Source of the DNA: an uncultured Bacteroidota bacterium
Lineage (GTDB): Bacteria > Bacteroidota > Bacteroidia > 2-12-FULL-35-15
Assembly: GCA_903926385.1 (NCBI GenBank)
Contig: CAIYIS010000045.1
Span: 1 to 64,000 of the forward strand
Reading direction: 5' to 3'
DNA length: 64,000 nt
The notes beneath the pieces are model-generated. The model was not told the DNA's origin. It saw nothing but the letters and a program-made list of their open reading frames with translations, and ran no database searches. Shown here piece by piece: positions 24,399-33,300 of the stretch (within the stretch, counting starts at the first letter, position 1; each line of letters starts with the position of its first letter). Made by a program: the position numbers and the translations under genes.

Positions 24399-25955
24399 TT
24401 AAATATTAAAATTTATTCCTTGAGCCAATGGCAACTGAGTACCATAATTAATGGTATTGGTTTGTCTGCGCATGTATGCTTTCCATGCATCAGAGCCCGA
24501 CTCGCGTCCTCCTCCGGTTTCTTTTTCTCCTCCAAAAGCACCACCAATCTCGGCACCCGAAGTACCAATGTTTACATTAGCAATACCACAATCAGAACCT
24601 GCCTGCGACAGGAACAATTCCATTTCGCGCATACTGTTGGTAAAAATAGAAGACGACAATCCCTGAGGAACTCCGTTTTGCATAGCAATGGCTTCTTCAA
24701 TGGTTTTATATTTCATTACATATAATATAGGAGCAAACGTTTCTTCCTGCACTATGTGGTATTCGTTTCTAGCTTCGATGATGCATGGCTTAACATAACA
24801 ACCGCTTTCAAATCCTTCGCCTGTTACCACACCTCCATCCACAATCATTTTACCACCTTCGGTTTTTGCTTTGGCAATAGCATTAGTATAATCTTCTACT
24901 GCTTTTTTGTCAATCAATGGCCCAACGTGATTAGAGGAATCGAGCGGGTTTCCTATCTTTAACTGATTGTATGCTGTTTTCAAAACATCAATTGTTTTGT
25001 CATATATACTTTCGTGAATAATTAATCTTCGTGTGGTGGTGCAACGCTGTCCGGCTGTACCCACAGCACCAAACACAGCACCAGTAAGTACCATTTTTAA
25101 GTCGGCATGTTCAGAAACAATGATGGCATTGTTACCTCCCAATTCGAGTATACTTCTGCCAAAACGCTGAGCTGTGGCAGCTGCTACTACTTTTCCAATT
25201 CGAGTAGAACCGGTAAACGAAATCATAGGTACACGTTTATCATTGTTCATCAAGTCGCCCACCGGATTGCCGATTAACACACAACTTACTCCTTCAGGAA
25301 CATTGTTTTTCTTTAATACATCCGAAATAATATTCTGACAGGCAATAGCACAAAGAGCAGTTTTAGAACTTGGTTTCCACACACACACATCTCCACATAC
25401 CCATGCCAAGGCAGCATTCCAGCTCCATACCGCCACAGGGAAATTGAATGCAGAAATAATTCCTACTATTCCTAGCGGATGCCATTGCTCATACATGCGG
25501 TGCATAGGGCGTTCGCTGTGCATAGTTAAACCGTACAACTGACGAGATAAGCCAACAGCAAAATCGCAAATATCAATCATCTCCTGCACTTCGCCCAAAC
25601 CTTCCTGCAAGCTTTTTCCCATTTCGTACGAAACAAGTTTACCAAGTGGTTCTTTATACTCGCGCAGTCTGTCGCCTATCTGACGCACTATTTCTCCTCT
25701 TTTGGGAGCCGGCATCAAACGCCATACTTTAAAAGCTTCCTCAGCTGTTTTCATTACATGCTCATAATCGTCAGGTGTAGCAATGTTAATACTGCCAATT
25801 AAATTTCCATCGGCTGGCGAATACGAATCTATTTTAGCACCCTTGGTGTTGATGTGTTTCGTTCCGGTAGAAGCTCCGTAATTGTTTTGTTTAATTCCTA
25901 ATTGTGTTAATACCTCCCCTATCCCGTAGGCATTTGATGTTAATGTTTCTGACAT
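24399..25955 (-). CDS. Aldehyde dehydrogenase, ALDH7 family (aminoadipate-semialdehyde type)
   Basis: A 518-residue NAD(P)-dependent aldehyde dehydrogenase of the ALDH7/antiquitin group, which oxidises alpha-aminoadipate semialdehyde in lysine degradation. Motifs: IISAFNFPVAVWSWNAAL, FTGSTRIGK, LELGGNNAIIV (catalytic Glu), GTAGQRCTTTRRL (catalytic Cys) and GGAFGGEKETGGGRESGS (family C-terminal signature). The frame begins at 25976, but the extra residues are repeat-derived; the ATG at 25955 (MSETLTSNAYGIGEVL) is better. Copies of a composite repeat flank it on both sides. No lysine-catabolism partner is visible nearby. Confidence 0.9.
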   Translation of the reverse strand: MSETLTSNAYGIGEVLTQLGIKQNNYGASTGTKHINTKGAKIDSYSPADGNLIGSINIATPDDYEHVMKTAEEAFKVWRLMPAPKRGEIVRQIGDRLREYKEPLGKLVSYEMGKSLQEGLGEVQEMIDICDFAVGLSRQLYGLTMHSERPMHRMYEQWHPLGIVGIISAFNFPVAVWSWNAALAWVCGDVCVWKPSSKTALCAIACQNIISDVLKKNNVPEGVSCVLIGNPVGDLMNNDKRVPMISFTGSTRIGKVVAAATAQRFGRSILELGGNNAIIVSEHADLKMVLTGAVFGAVGTAGQRCTTTRRLIIHESIYDKTIDVLKTAYNQLKIGNPLDSSNHVGPLIDKKAVEDYTNAIAKAKTEGGKMIVDGGVVTGEGFESGCYVKPCIIEARNEYHIVQEETFAPILYVMKYKTIEEAIAMQNGVPQGLSSSIFTNSMREMELFLSQAGSDCGIANVNIGTSGAEIGGAFGGEKETGGGRESGSDAWKAYMRRQTNTINYGTQLPLAQGINFNI

Positions 25956-25970
25956 AATTTTTTTGTTAGA

Positions 25971-26107
25971 CCTCACCCCCTGCCCCTCCCCTTAAAAAAG
26001 GGGAGGGGTGACGGAGCCTGAAGTAGTTTATTTATTTTATTTTTATTTTAAGTTCTCACCTATTACTCCCTCTCCTTTTTACAAGGAGAGGGGATAAAGG
26101 GGTGAGG
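25971..26107. repeat. Composite dispersed repeat, copy 2
   Basis: About 137 bp with the same ordered blocks as 24288-24398, including ctgcccctcccc, ggggtgacgga, aagtagtttatt, ctcacctat, ctccctctcc, ggagagggg and ggtgaggt. With copy 1 it forms a direct-repeat pair around the ALDH gene. Confidence 0.7.
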
Positions 26108-26111
26108 TGTA

Positions 26112-26879
26112 TTATTTCGCATTTTCAAATAATTCGTTGGCCTTTTCCCAATCTACCAAATTCCAGAAAGAAGCGATATAATCGGCTCTTCTGTTTTGAT
26201 TTTTCAGGTAATAAGCATGTTCCCAAAGGTCGAGTGCAAGCACTGGTTTTCCTTTTATTTCCACACTATCTAGTTTCATCAATGGGTTATCCTGATTGGC
26301 TGTAGAACCTATCGAAAGTTTTCCTTTGTTAGCTACAAGCCATGTCCATCCCGAACCAAAACGTTTCATAGATGCATCAGCAAATTGTTTTTTAAATTCA
26401 TCAAACGACATGTAAGTAGCGTTAATTGCATCCGCCAGTTTACCGGTAGGAATTCCTCCTCCTTTTGGTTTCATGGTTCTCCAGAAAAACGTGTGATTAA
26501 AATGTCCTCCTGCATTGTTGCGCATAGCCACCGGAAGTTTATCCATGTTTGCAAACACATCGTCCAAGTCAGCCAGATTTTTTGCAACATCCGGAGCAAG
26601 TGCATCAAAAGCTTTGTTTAAATTGGTAACGTAAGCCTGATGATGTTTCGAATAATGAATCTCCATGGTCAGTTTATCAATATGAGGTTCGAGTGCATCA
26701 TATTCGTAAGGCAATTTGGGAAGTGTAAATTTACCTCCTTCCGGAACAAGTAGCATTTCTTTTTCCAATATATCGGTTGTGGCTAGTGCTTTGTTGGCAA
26801 CTGATGTTGCAGCAAGTGTGCCTAAGGCAAGTGCTGCCGATTTTTTAATAAAATCTCTGCGCGAATTTTCTTTTTTCAT
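26112..26879 (-). CDS. Tat-exported Mn-type superoxide dismutase
   Basis: A 255-residue Fe/Mn-family superoxide dismutase carrying an N-terminal twin-arginine signal ([12 protein letters not shown], Arg7-Arg8, then a hydrophobic stretch ending in KALA). Metal ligands by alignment with E. coli SodA and SodB are His75, His129, Asp217 and His221. [13 protein letters not shown] (121-133) and [10 protein letters not shown] (192-201), with Gln196, favour the Mn or cambialistic type. Cytosolic homologues lack the Tat signal, so this one is predicted to be periplasmic or extracytoplasmic and to detoxify superoxide there. The next gene downstream is the ALDH and the one upstream is a biotin carrier. 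Confidence 0.9.
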   Translation of the reverse strand: MKKENSRRDFIKKSAALALGTLAATSVANKALATTDILEKEMLLVPEGGKFTLPKLPYEYDALEPHIDKLTMEIHYSKHHQAYVTNLNKAFDALAPDVAKNLADLDDVFANMDKLPVAMRNNAGGHFNHTFFWRTMKPKGGGIPTGKLADAINATYMSFDEFKKQFADASMKRFGSGWTWLVANKGKLSIGSTANQDNPLMKLDSVEIKGKPVLALDLWEHAYYLKNQNRRADYIASFWNLVDWEKANELFENAK

Positions 26880-26940
26880 TTCTTTTGGTTTGGTTTATTT
26901 AATACTACTATGATGTTTTTACCTGTTAAAAAAACAGAAA

Positions 26941-27441
26941 CTAAAAATTAATAAGCACCTGGTTTTTTTCAACGGCCTGGCCTTTTTTTACATTTATTTT
27001 CTTTACTACACCATCGGTTGGCGATTTAATATTGTTCTCCATTTTCATTGCTTCGAGTACAATAATGGCATCACCTTTTTTCACCACATCGCCTTCGGCA
27101 ACTTTCACTTCGATAACCAAACCCGGCATAGGGGCTTTAATTTCGTTTACTTTTTTTGCAGCAAGAGAGTCGAGACCCAAGTTGTGAAGTAATTCATCAA
27201 ACTTGTCTTTCACGTTGAGATGATATTTATTACCGTTCACACTAATCAGAAAACTCTTTTCCTTAGCATCGGCTTTTATCACTTCCACGTTATATGATTT
27301 ATGGTTTTTGATAATATGAAAACTTCCGTTTTTCACTTCTATCACATCCCACAAAAATGTATTTCCGTTAATCGTTCCGTTGGTTTTATTTTCGAACTCT
27401 ATGGTATGTTCTGCCTTGTTATTTACTTTTACTTTCAGCAT
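26941..27441 (-). CDS. Biotin/lipoyl carrier protein (carboxylase BCCP-like)
   Basis: A 166-residue protein with a variable N-terminal region (about 1-95) and a C-terminal biotinyl domain (about 100-166), including APMPGLVIEVKVAEGDVVKK and EAMKMENN with the biotinylation Lys133. This form resembles the carrier subunit of acyl-CoA (propionyl- or acetyl-CoA) carboxylases rather than AccB. The carboxylase and carboxyltransferase genes are not within the window, so its partner is unknown. The N-terminal half matches the spacer region typical of such carriers in Bacteroidota. Confidence 0.85.
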   Translation of the reverse strand: MLKVKVNNKAEHTIEFENKTNGTINGNTFLWDVIEVKNGSFHIIKNHKSYNVEVIKADAKEKSFLISVNGNKYHLNVKDKFDELLHNLGLDSLAAKKVNEIKAPMPGLVIEVKVAEGDVVKKGDAIIVLEAMKMENNIKSPTDGVVKKINVKKGQAVEKNQVLINF

Positions 27442-27573
27442 AATTTAATTATCAAATGGGAATAAAATAATTTGAGATGTTAAAGGTAATTATTTGTTTG
27501 ATACAACAAGAAACCGAATTAATAAGTTAACTCGAAATAGGGCATTATAAGCAATTTAGAAATGACAATACTT

Positions 27574-29148
27574 TTAATGATCGGAGATGGCCTTTGTCTT
27601 TTCCTGTTTTTTGTATCGAATAAACAAAACGATGGGAATACAAAATAGAATGAGTATACCAACAACAAAAAATCCCTGGTCGTAACTAACGAGGGCTTGT
27701 TGCTTAAACACCATTCCGTCCATTGTTTTATAGGCTAATGTTTGCGCATCTTCAGCCGAATATCCTTTCGACATAAAGTTTTGTGCAAGTCCTGCAATGC
27801 GATCGGTGCTGGCGTTGTTGTAATCGGTTACGTAGCTCAACATGCTTCCTCTTACTTCTGCATTTTTATTTACAAGAAAAACATTGATTAGTGCAATGCC
27901 AACGGCACCACCCAACTGACGAATCATATTGGCAAGCCCGATAGCCTGAGCCATATCTTTCCCTCTAAGACCGGCCACTGCCAGAGACAATATGGGTGAC
28001 ATCATAAATGCAAGTCCTATACCTCGCAATACAAAAGGAAAATAGAAGTTGTATTGATTGGAGTCGGGCGAAGAAAACGACATCATCATCAGAAAAACAA
28101 AGGTGATAAGAATACCAATGATAATAATTGTCTTCGGATTTTTGCCCGAACCAAGCATCTTACCTACAATAGGCATAGTAAGCCCGGAGCAAAGTGCACT
28201 TGGAATCATAAACACTCCTGTTTGAGTAGGAGTCCATCCCAATGAAATCTGGGCAAACAATGGGAAAATAAATACTGTACCGAAAAGTAAAAAGCCAAGC
28301 ATAAAGTTCATTAAACTACCCATTGCCAAATTGAAATTCTTATACAATCGAATGTTTACAGCAGGGTAATCTATTCTCAATTCGCGAATGATAAAGGCGA
28401 TTAGACCAACAACAGCAATGATAGAAAAGGTAATAATTTCATCACTTTCGAACCAGTCTTTAGAAGCACCTTCTTCGAGTACGTATTGAAGCGAACCTAC
28501 CGAACTGACGAGAAAGATAATTCCCCACCAATCTATTTTTCGAGGTTTAACGGCTCCTTCGCGGTCGGTAACAAAAGTCCAGGCAAGTATGGTAGCAACA
28601 ATTCCGATAGGGATATTCACAAAGAAAATCCAGTGCCAGTTAAAGTTGTCGGTGATGTAACCCCCGAGGGTAGGGCCAAATGTAGGGCCGAGAATAATTC
28701 CCATTCCGAATATGGCATTCCCAGTACTTATTTTCTCCGGTGGAAATGCACCAATAATAATAGATTGAGCTGTGGATAACAAACCTCCTCCTCCTATACC
28801 TTGCACAAAGCGCCAGAATACAAGCATCCAAAGGTTGGTACTCAACCCACACATCAGCGAAGCGAACGTGAATAAAACTACCGACCCTGTGAAATAGGTT
28901 TTGCGGCCAAACAAGTCGGACAACATACTGGTAAGCGGTATGATGATAACATTGGAAATGGCATAAGCCGTAACCACCCATGCTATTTCGGTGGTGGTAG
29001 CACCAATGCTGCCGCTTATCTCGCGAAGCGAAACATTGACTACAGTGGTATCGATGAGCTCAAGAATGGCGCACGAAATGGCTGTAATAATCAATATCCA
29101 CTTGGTTGCCCCTGTGGGATAAACTACTTTGTGATGAATGGCTTCCAC
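27574..29148 (-). CDS. DHA2-family MFS drug efflux pump (EmrB/QacA)
   Basis: A 524-residue inner-membrane transporter with 14 predicted membrane segments (DHA2). Motifs: TVVNVSLREISGSIGATTTE near the N-terminus, MLSDLFGRKTYF (loop 2-3), FVQGIGGGGLLSTAQSIII and GFLLFGTVFIFPLFAQ. The start is GTG at 29148, directly adjacent to the HlyD gene's stop with no spacing, so translation is coupled. It forms the pump of a tripartite system with the periplasmic adaptor (29149-30267) and the TolC-like outer-membrane channel (30282-31529). Confidence 0.9.
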   Translation of the reverse strand: MEAIHHKVVYPTGATKWILIITAISCAILELIDTTVVNVSLREISGSIGATTTEIAWVVTAYAISNVIIIPLTSMLSDLFGRKTYFTGSVVLFTFASLMCGLSTNLWMLVFWRFVQGIGGGGLLSTAQSIIIGAFPPEKISTGNAIFGMGIILGPTFGPTLGGYITDNFNWHWIFFVNIPIGIVATILAWTFVTDREGAVKPRKIDWWGIIFLVSSVGSLQYVLEEGASKDWFESDEIITFSIIAVVGLIAFIIRELRIDYPAVNIRLYKNFNLAMGSLMNFMLGFLLFGTVFIFPLFAQISLGWTPTQTGVFMIPSALCSGLTMPIVGKMLGSGKNPKTIIIIGILITFVFLMMMSFSSPDSNQYNFYFPFVLRGIGLAFMMSPILSLAVAGLRGKDMAQAIGLANMIRQLGGAVGIALINVFLVNKNAEVRGSMLSYVTDYNNASTDRIAGLAQNFMSKGYSAEDAQTLAYKTMDGMVFKQQALVSYDQGFFVVGILILFCIPIVLFIRYKKQEKTKAISDH

Positions 29149-30267
29149 TTATTTTACGCTTACTTCAGCAAATACACTTAAGCCTGGATATAATATACCC
29201 GCATTTTCTTTTGGATAATCTGTTAACTCAATGCGAACAGGCACACGTTGCACAATCTTCACAAAGTTACCGGTTGAATTATCAGGAGGTAATAACGAAA
29301 ACTTAGCACCAGTAGCACCAATATACGATTCAACAACACCGGTAATCTTAATGTTTGGAAATGCATCCACCACAATGTTTACTGTTTGTCCCGGTTTTAT
29401 TTTACGAACCTGAGTTTCTTTAAAGTTGGCAGTTATCCACAAGTGAGAGTTGTCGATAACCGAACACATTGGTTGAGCAACGGTAATGTATTGTCCCACT
29501 TCAACAGCACGTCTGGTAACTATTCCATCGCATGGAGCAATGATGTTGGCATTGTTCAATTGTGTTTTGGCAAGATTTAATTCTGCTTCGCGTTGTTTCT
29601 CCATAGCTTCGGCAAGTGTTATCTGAGCTTGCTGCGCTTCGGCCTGAGAGCGCACTCCCTGCGATTGTGCAGCAGACGATTTGAACTGGCTCACCGCACC
29701 GTCATACTGCGCCTGAGTCACATCAAGGTCGGCTTTGGCAGCATCCATCTGTGCTTGTGTAGCGGCTTTGGCAGTAAACATGTTTTCTATTCGTTTGAAA
29801 TCTGCCTGCGATTTGGTTAATCGGGCTTTTGCCGAATTTACATTTTGCTGAACAGATGAAGAAGATAAAGCAGATGCATCTGCATTTTCGGACGAAGCAC
29901 CTGCATTGCTTTTTACTGAAATTAAATTTGCTTTGGCGCTTTCTACTGCAGCTTCGGCCTGGGCTACTTTTGTTTTCAAATCTGTATCATCAATGGTGAT
30001 GAGGGTATCTCCTTTTTTCATTGGTTGATTGTCTTTGAAACGAATGGTTTTTACATATCCCCAAACACTTGATTTTACAGGAATAATATCTGCATCTATC
30101 TGAGCATTGTCGGTGCCTTCGTAATTAGCGCTTTTGATAAGATAAACAACGGCAATAAGAACAATGGTGCCCAATATGGAAGAAATGATAATTAATTTCT
30201 TTTTGCTTTTCTTTTCCGTTTCCATGTTTTCTGTTTCCGGATTTTCCGAATGATGTTTTTGTTTCAT
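29149..30267 (-). CDS. HlyD/EmrA-type membrane fusion adaptor
   Basis: A 372-residue periplasmic adaptor: one N-terminal membrane anchor (about 23-45, LIIISSILGTIVLIAVVYLI), the biotin-lipoyl-like region VWGYVKTIRFKDNQPMKKGD, a long coiled-coil hairpin rich in Ala/Gln (about 100-230) and the C-terminal beta-barrel (IKPGQTVNIVVDAFPNIKITG). It connects the DHA2 pump to TolC. The Ala/Gln-rich hairpin suits docking to a TolC-type channel. It is followed with no spacing by the DHA2 gene and preceded at 14 bases by the TolC gene. Confidence 0.92.
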   Translation of the reverse strand: MKQKHHSENPETENMETEKKSKKKLIIISSILGTIVLIAVVYLIKSANYEGTDNAQIDADIIPVKSSVWGYVKTIRFKDNQPMKKGDTLITIDDTDLKTKVAQAEAAVESAKANLISVKSNAGASSENADASALSSSSVQQNVNSAKARLTKSQADFKRIENMFTAKAATQAQMDAAKADLDVTQAQYDGAVSQFKSSAAQSQGVRSQAEAQQAQITLAEAMEKQREAELNLAKTQLNNANIIAPCDGIVTRRAVEVGQYITVAQPMCSVIDNSHLWITANFKETQVRKIKPGQTVNIVVDAFPNIKITGVVESYIGATGAKFSLLPPDNSTGNFVKIVQRVPVRIELTDYPKENAGILYPGLSVFAEVSVK

Positions 30268-30281
30268 ATTTATTTTAGCGA

Positions 30282-31529
30282 TTAATAGTTGGTGATTCCT
30301 TTGGTAGTATTATAACTTGTTATTGCATTCATCAATTTTATTTCGTGTACTTTTTGACTAAGCACAGCTTGCATTTCGGCATTGAGTTGAATAAGATAAT
30401 CGGTAGTGGTTACACTTCCATTTTCGAGTTGGCTCGAAAAGGTTTTGGTAATGTTGTGTCGCTTTTCGATAATCAATCTATCTTTTTCAATCATGTCTTT
30501 GAGCGAATTGATTTGAGCTACTTGTGTGTTCATGGTAGTTTTGGTGTTGAACTCAAATACTTCTTTCTGCACATCCACCATTTTCTTACCTATGGTAATC
30601 ATTTGTTTTTCGTTGTTCAGGGTGTAGAGCGTACCAATGTTCCATTTTAAGTTAACTGCAGCCTGACCAAAGAAACGTAAATCCTGATTCAGGAAGTTTG
30701 GCCCCGGACGACCATAAGCCCCTTCGGCACTTACTGTAAGATGAGGCAATGCCAATCGGTTATTCACTTTGTGTTTGGCATCGAGCATGGCTTTCTGTGT
30801 GTCGAACAACTTTAATTCAGGACGATTAATTTCTTCTCCAGCTGATGTGCGCAATATCGGTTGAGTAGAAAGTGCGGTGCTGTCTGTAATGGTTTTATTG
30901 ATAAATATTCCGAGCGATTGGTAAAGCGCCATCATATTATCGCGGGCTTCGGTAATCGATTGTTCTGTTTTTAATTCTTCAGCTTCCAGCTCGTCCAGAT
31001 TGCTTTGGAGAGACAATCCATTTTTTACAGATGAAGACAAGATTCCTTTTTTACCTGTGATGTCTTCTTTGTAAACACTAAGTGTCTTGATGTTTTCGCG
31101 AGTAAGTAAAACCGAACTGTAAAGTTGATTGATGCGGTCGATGAGTTTATAAAGTTCTACTTGATTTTTCTGCAATTCATTTTCTCCGTTCAACTTGTCC
31201 AGTTGTTTTTGCTGATGATTCAATCCTCCTTCAAAAACATTTTGTTCTAAATCGAGTGCAGTAAGATAGCTGTCGTTTGGAAAGCTGGTGCCCATAAACG
31301 AAATAACTTCGCTTTGATAAGTGGCTTTCGAAATGAAAGACATCTTAGGCAACCAGTTTTTGGTATCACTGTTGAGTTGGTTCTTTTCGTTTTCGGTAAT
31401 CAGGTTGTTTTGTTTTATCAGCGGATAATTTCTCTTGGCCATCTGTATGCACGAGTCGAGCGTTAGCGTCTCCTTTTGTGCAAAACCGATAGTTGACATG
31501 AGCAATAATGCTGCGGTAATTCTTTTCAT
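30282..31529 (-). CDS. TolC-family outer-membrane efflux protein
   Basis: A 415-residue outer-membrane channel protein with a signal peptide (about 1-18) and two helical barrel repeats typical of TolC/OprM (LTLDSCIQMAKRNYPLIKQN at the start, and PELKLFDTQKAMLDAKHKV in repeat two). It is the exit duct of the tripartite efflux operon. It is 14 bases upstream of the adaptor gene and 16 bases downstream of the TetR gene. It is slightly short for the family but shows both repeats. Confidence 0.9.
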   Translation of the reverse strand: MKRITAALLLMSTIGFAQKETLTLDSCIQMAKRNYPLIKQNNLITENEKNQLNSDTKNWLPKMSFISKATYQSEVISFMGTSFPNDSYLTALDLEQNVFEGGLNHQQKQLDKLNGENELQKNQVELYKLIDRINQLYSSVLLTRENIKTLSVYKEDITGKKGILSSSVKNGLSLQSNLDELEAEELKTEQSITEARDNMMALYQSLGIFINKTITDSTALSTQPILRTSAGEEINRPELKLFDTQKAMLDAKHKVNNRLALPHLTVSAEGAYGRPGPNFLNQDLRFFGQAAVNLKWNIGTLYTLNNEKQMITIGKKMVDVQKEVFEFNTKTTMNTQVAQINSLKDMIEKDRLIIEKRHNITKTFSSQLENGSVTTTDYLIQLNAEMQAVLSQKVHEIKLMNAITSYNTTKGITNY

Positions 31530-31545
31530 TGGTTATTTAAGTTGT

Positions 31546-32163
31546 TTATTTGGTGATTGAATTTTCTACAAATGTTTTTACTGCAAGTTTCAGTTTGTCG
31601 GTACTGAAATCTTTTGTCCAGTCTTTCCCATTCGATTTGAGTGAATAGGTAAACATGGGCGATGCCAGAAAAGGAAAGGAACACAGCGATTGAAGATTGA
31701 TCATAAACATAGCTGCATCCAGTTTTTTTATTTCTCCTTTCTTTATGCTTTCTTCCAACACTTGTACCAAGCGAATTGTTTTATTTTTTTTTGCTGCTAA
31801 TATCTTTTCGCGAATTATTTCCGGATTGTTGCCTATCTCTTTTATAATAAACATCGACATTTGAGGATACTCCGAATAAAAATCGATGATGTTATCTACA
31901 TAGATAAATAATCGTTTTTTGATGGGCAGGCTTTCGTTTGAGAATACATCCATTACTTCAAAAAACTTAGACAAAGCCCCTTCAAACACTTTGTCGAAGA
32001 GTTTCTCTTTGTTTCGGAAATAGTAATGCAGCAGTGCTTTGTTTATCTGAGCCGTGTCGGCTATGTCTTGCATACGGGCTCCGTAAAGGCCATATTTCAT
32101 AAACACTTGCTTGGCTGCTTCCAGAATCTTTTCTTCGGTGGAAGCATCAGTTAACTTTTTCAT
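31546..32163 (-). CDS. TetR-family regulator of the efflux operon
   Basis: A 205-residue repressor with an N-terminal TetR helix-turn-helix (about 10-58, TEEKILEAAKQVFMKYGLYG, IADTAQINKALLHYYFRNKE) and a helical ligand domain (GDP/AcrR-like size). It is the first gene of a TetR-TolC-HlyD-DHA2 operon on the minus strand. Immediately upstream is a perfect palindrome (32175-32194) next to a TACTTTTG element, so auto-repression and control of the whole operon is likely. The inducer is unknown. Confidence 0.92.
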   Translation of the reverse strand: MKKLTDASTEEKILEAAKQVFMKYGLYGARMQDIADTAQINKALLHYYFRNKEKLFDKVFEGALSKFFEVMDVFSNESLPIKKRLFIYVDNIIDFYSEYPQMSMFIIKEIGNNPEIIREKILAAKKNKTIRLVQVLEESIKKGEIKKLDAAMFMINLQSLCSFPFLASPMFTYSLKSNGKDWTKDFSTDKLKLAVKTFVENSITK

Positions 32164-32174
32164 TTAATTTAATA

Positions 32175-32194
32175 GTTTAACCATTTGGTTAAAC
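32175..32194. promoter_or_regulatory. Palindromic operator for the TetR-family regulator
   Basis: gtttaaccatttggttaaac is a perfect inverted repeat (9-bp arms, tt centre) 11 bases upstream of the tetR start and immediately downstream of the -7 element, overlapping the expected transcription start. Its length and symmetry are typical of TetR-family operators. Confidence 0.75.
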
Positions 32195-32195
32195 G

Positions 32196-32203
32196 CAAAA
32201 GTA
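32196..32203 (-). promoter_or_regulatory. -7 element of the efflux operon promoter
   Basis: Read on the minus strand, this is TACTTTTG, a fit to TAnnTTTG. It borders the palindrome at 32175-32194, so a bound repressor would block transcription. Confidence 0.6.
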
Positions 32204-32265
32204 TGTACTTATGTAATGCCTGAATTTTATTTAGGATATTTTGTGAAATGAAGAGGGATTCCAGA

Positions 32266-32335
32266 TTTCAAATGGAGGGGCGTAGAGGTAGCAACAGATT
32301 CTCGGATTGAATATAGAATGAACAGGAGGGAGATG
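32266..32335. repeat. Dispersed intergenic repeat, copy 1
   Basis: The ordered blocks tttcaaatggagg, cacagattc-like, cgga, gaat, tagaatg and agatg also appear at 52039-52115. This region is non-coding. It lies between the TetR gene's upstream region and the gene ending at 32384. Confidence 0.55.
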
Positions 32336-32383
32336 CAGTGTTACAAACGAGGGAGAGGTGAGCATTTGTTTCCGAAATAAAAA

Positions 32384-32743
32384 TTACCCATTCTTATTTT
32401 TCTGAAACATTTTCTCTCTTGCTTCTAGTAAATCGGACTCTAATAGTTTGGCTTTTTCGAGAAAGGCTTTGCCTTTCGGGTTCATGCTAAATCGTTTTTT
32501 AACGAGTACCTCGTTCACGATTCTTTCGTTAATCCATCCGAATTTTACCAAATTTTTGGTGGCGGAGCATTGCAAATTGGCACTGGATTCGCATCTGAGG
32601 TAGTAGCTTATTTGTTTTGGACTCATTTCTTCAATCTCCAAACAAAAAAGAACACAGACTGCTGTTGGGTTTGATCCAAGTAACTGGTTGTGTTTCCAGA
32701 GCTGAATTCTGCGTATTAATTTTATTTCTGTTTCCTTGTCCAT
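32384..32743 (-). CDS. Small winged-helix-like hypothetical protein
   Basis: A 119-residue protein with an apparent winged helix-turn-helix layout: SPKQISYYLRCESSANLQC (about 40-58) resembles the first helix and recognition helix, and VKKRFSMNPKGKAFLEKAK (about 81-99) resembles the wing and dimer helix of MarR-like regulators. The C-terminus (QKNKNG) is basic. No family match is recognised. It is isolated, on the minus strand, upstream of tandem array C. The DNA-binding role is an inference from pattern only. Confidence 0.5.
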   Translation of the reverse strand: MDKETEIKLIRRIQLWKHNQLLGSNPTAVCVLFCLEIEEMSPKQISYYLRCESSANLQCSATKNLVKFGWINERIVNEVLVKKRFSMNPKGKAFLEKAKLLESDLLEAREKMFQKNKNG

Positions 32744-33019
32744 TTTTTAATTGAATAAGAATTCGAAAGTAAAATTAACGAAAAAAAATACTTGCCTTCT
32801 TTCCAAAATTTACAAGAAGGTTGGGTGCATTGTTTTTCATCCGAATTTTGCTGCCAGATCATTGAAAGTAATTTACGGTTGTTTCGAAAAGGGTTGAGTA
32901 TAGTGTCGCAACCGCATGGCATAATGCGAGAAAAGAGTAGGGAAGGAGGATGAAACACATTACAGTTTCTTAAAAAAAGAAGGCAATGTTGAGACGAAAC
33001 ATGGACGTTTCGTGTCGTC
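32744..33019. other. Intergenic region before array C
   Basis: I see no gene in this stretch. It holds a small hairpin (ccttctt near 32793 with aagaagg) and, at the right end, acgaaac (32994-33000) paired with gtttcgt (33007-33013). The tandem array begins at 33020. Confidence 0.5.
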
Positions 33020-33196
33020 ATCATATGATGTCAGAGCGAAATCATACGATGTCGAGGCGACATCATATGATGTCAAGGCGAAATCATACGATGTCGAGAC
33101 AAAATCATATGATGTCAGAGCAAAATCATACGATGTCGAGACGAAATCATATGATGTCAGAGCGAAATCATACGATGTCGAGACGAAATCATATGG
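33020..33196. repeat. 21-bp palindromic tandem array C (8 units plus a partial)
   Basis: Eight 21-bp units in strict alternation: units with the palindrome atcatatgat followed by gtcagagcgaa-like sequence, and units with atcatacgat followed by gtcgagacgaa-like sequence, hence a 42-bp higher-order period. A partial ninth unit ends at about 33196. Flanking the array, tacagttt (32961-32968) and aaactgta (33208-33215) are inverted. The stop-free frames across it encode a heptad peptide (SYDV...); they are probably not genes. The fibronectin-like gene at 33301 begins 105 bases later. Confidence 0.92.
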
Positions 33197-33300
33197 TTTT
33201 TTTTGTAAAACTGTATCAAGTTTGGCGAAAATTGTATGATGATTTTATATAAAATGGAAAATAAATAAACAAAATAATAATTAATTAAACACTTATAACT

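Noticed and set aside
28640-28981. ORF with many His/Tyr residues antisense-frame to the DHA2 pump
   Set aside because: A shadow frame of a well-supported membrane protein gene; no domain.
32986-33252. Frames encoding SYDV or HHMMS heptads through array C
   Set aside because: Low-complexity translation of a nucleotide repeat; no start context and both frames open.
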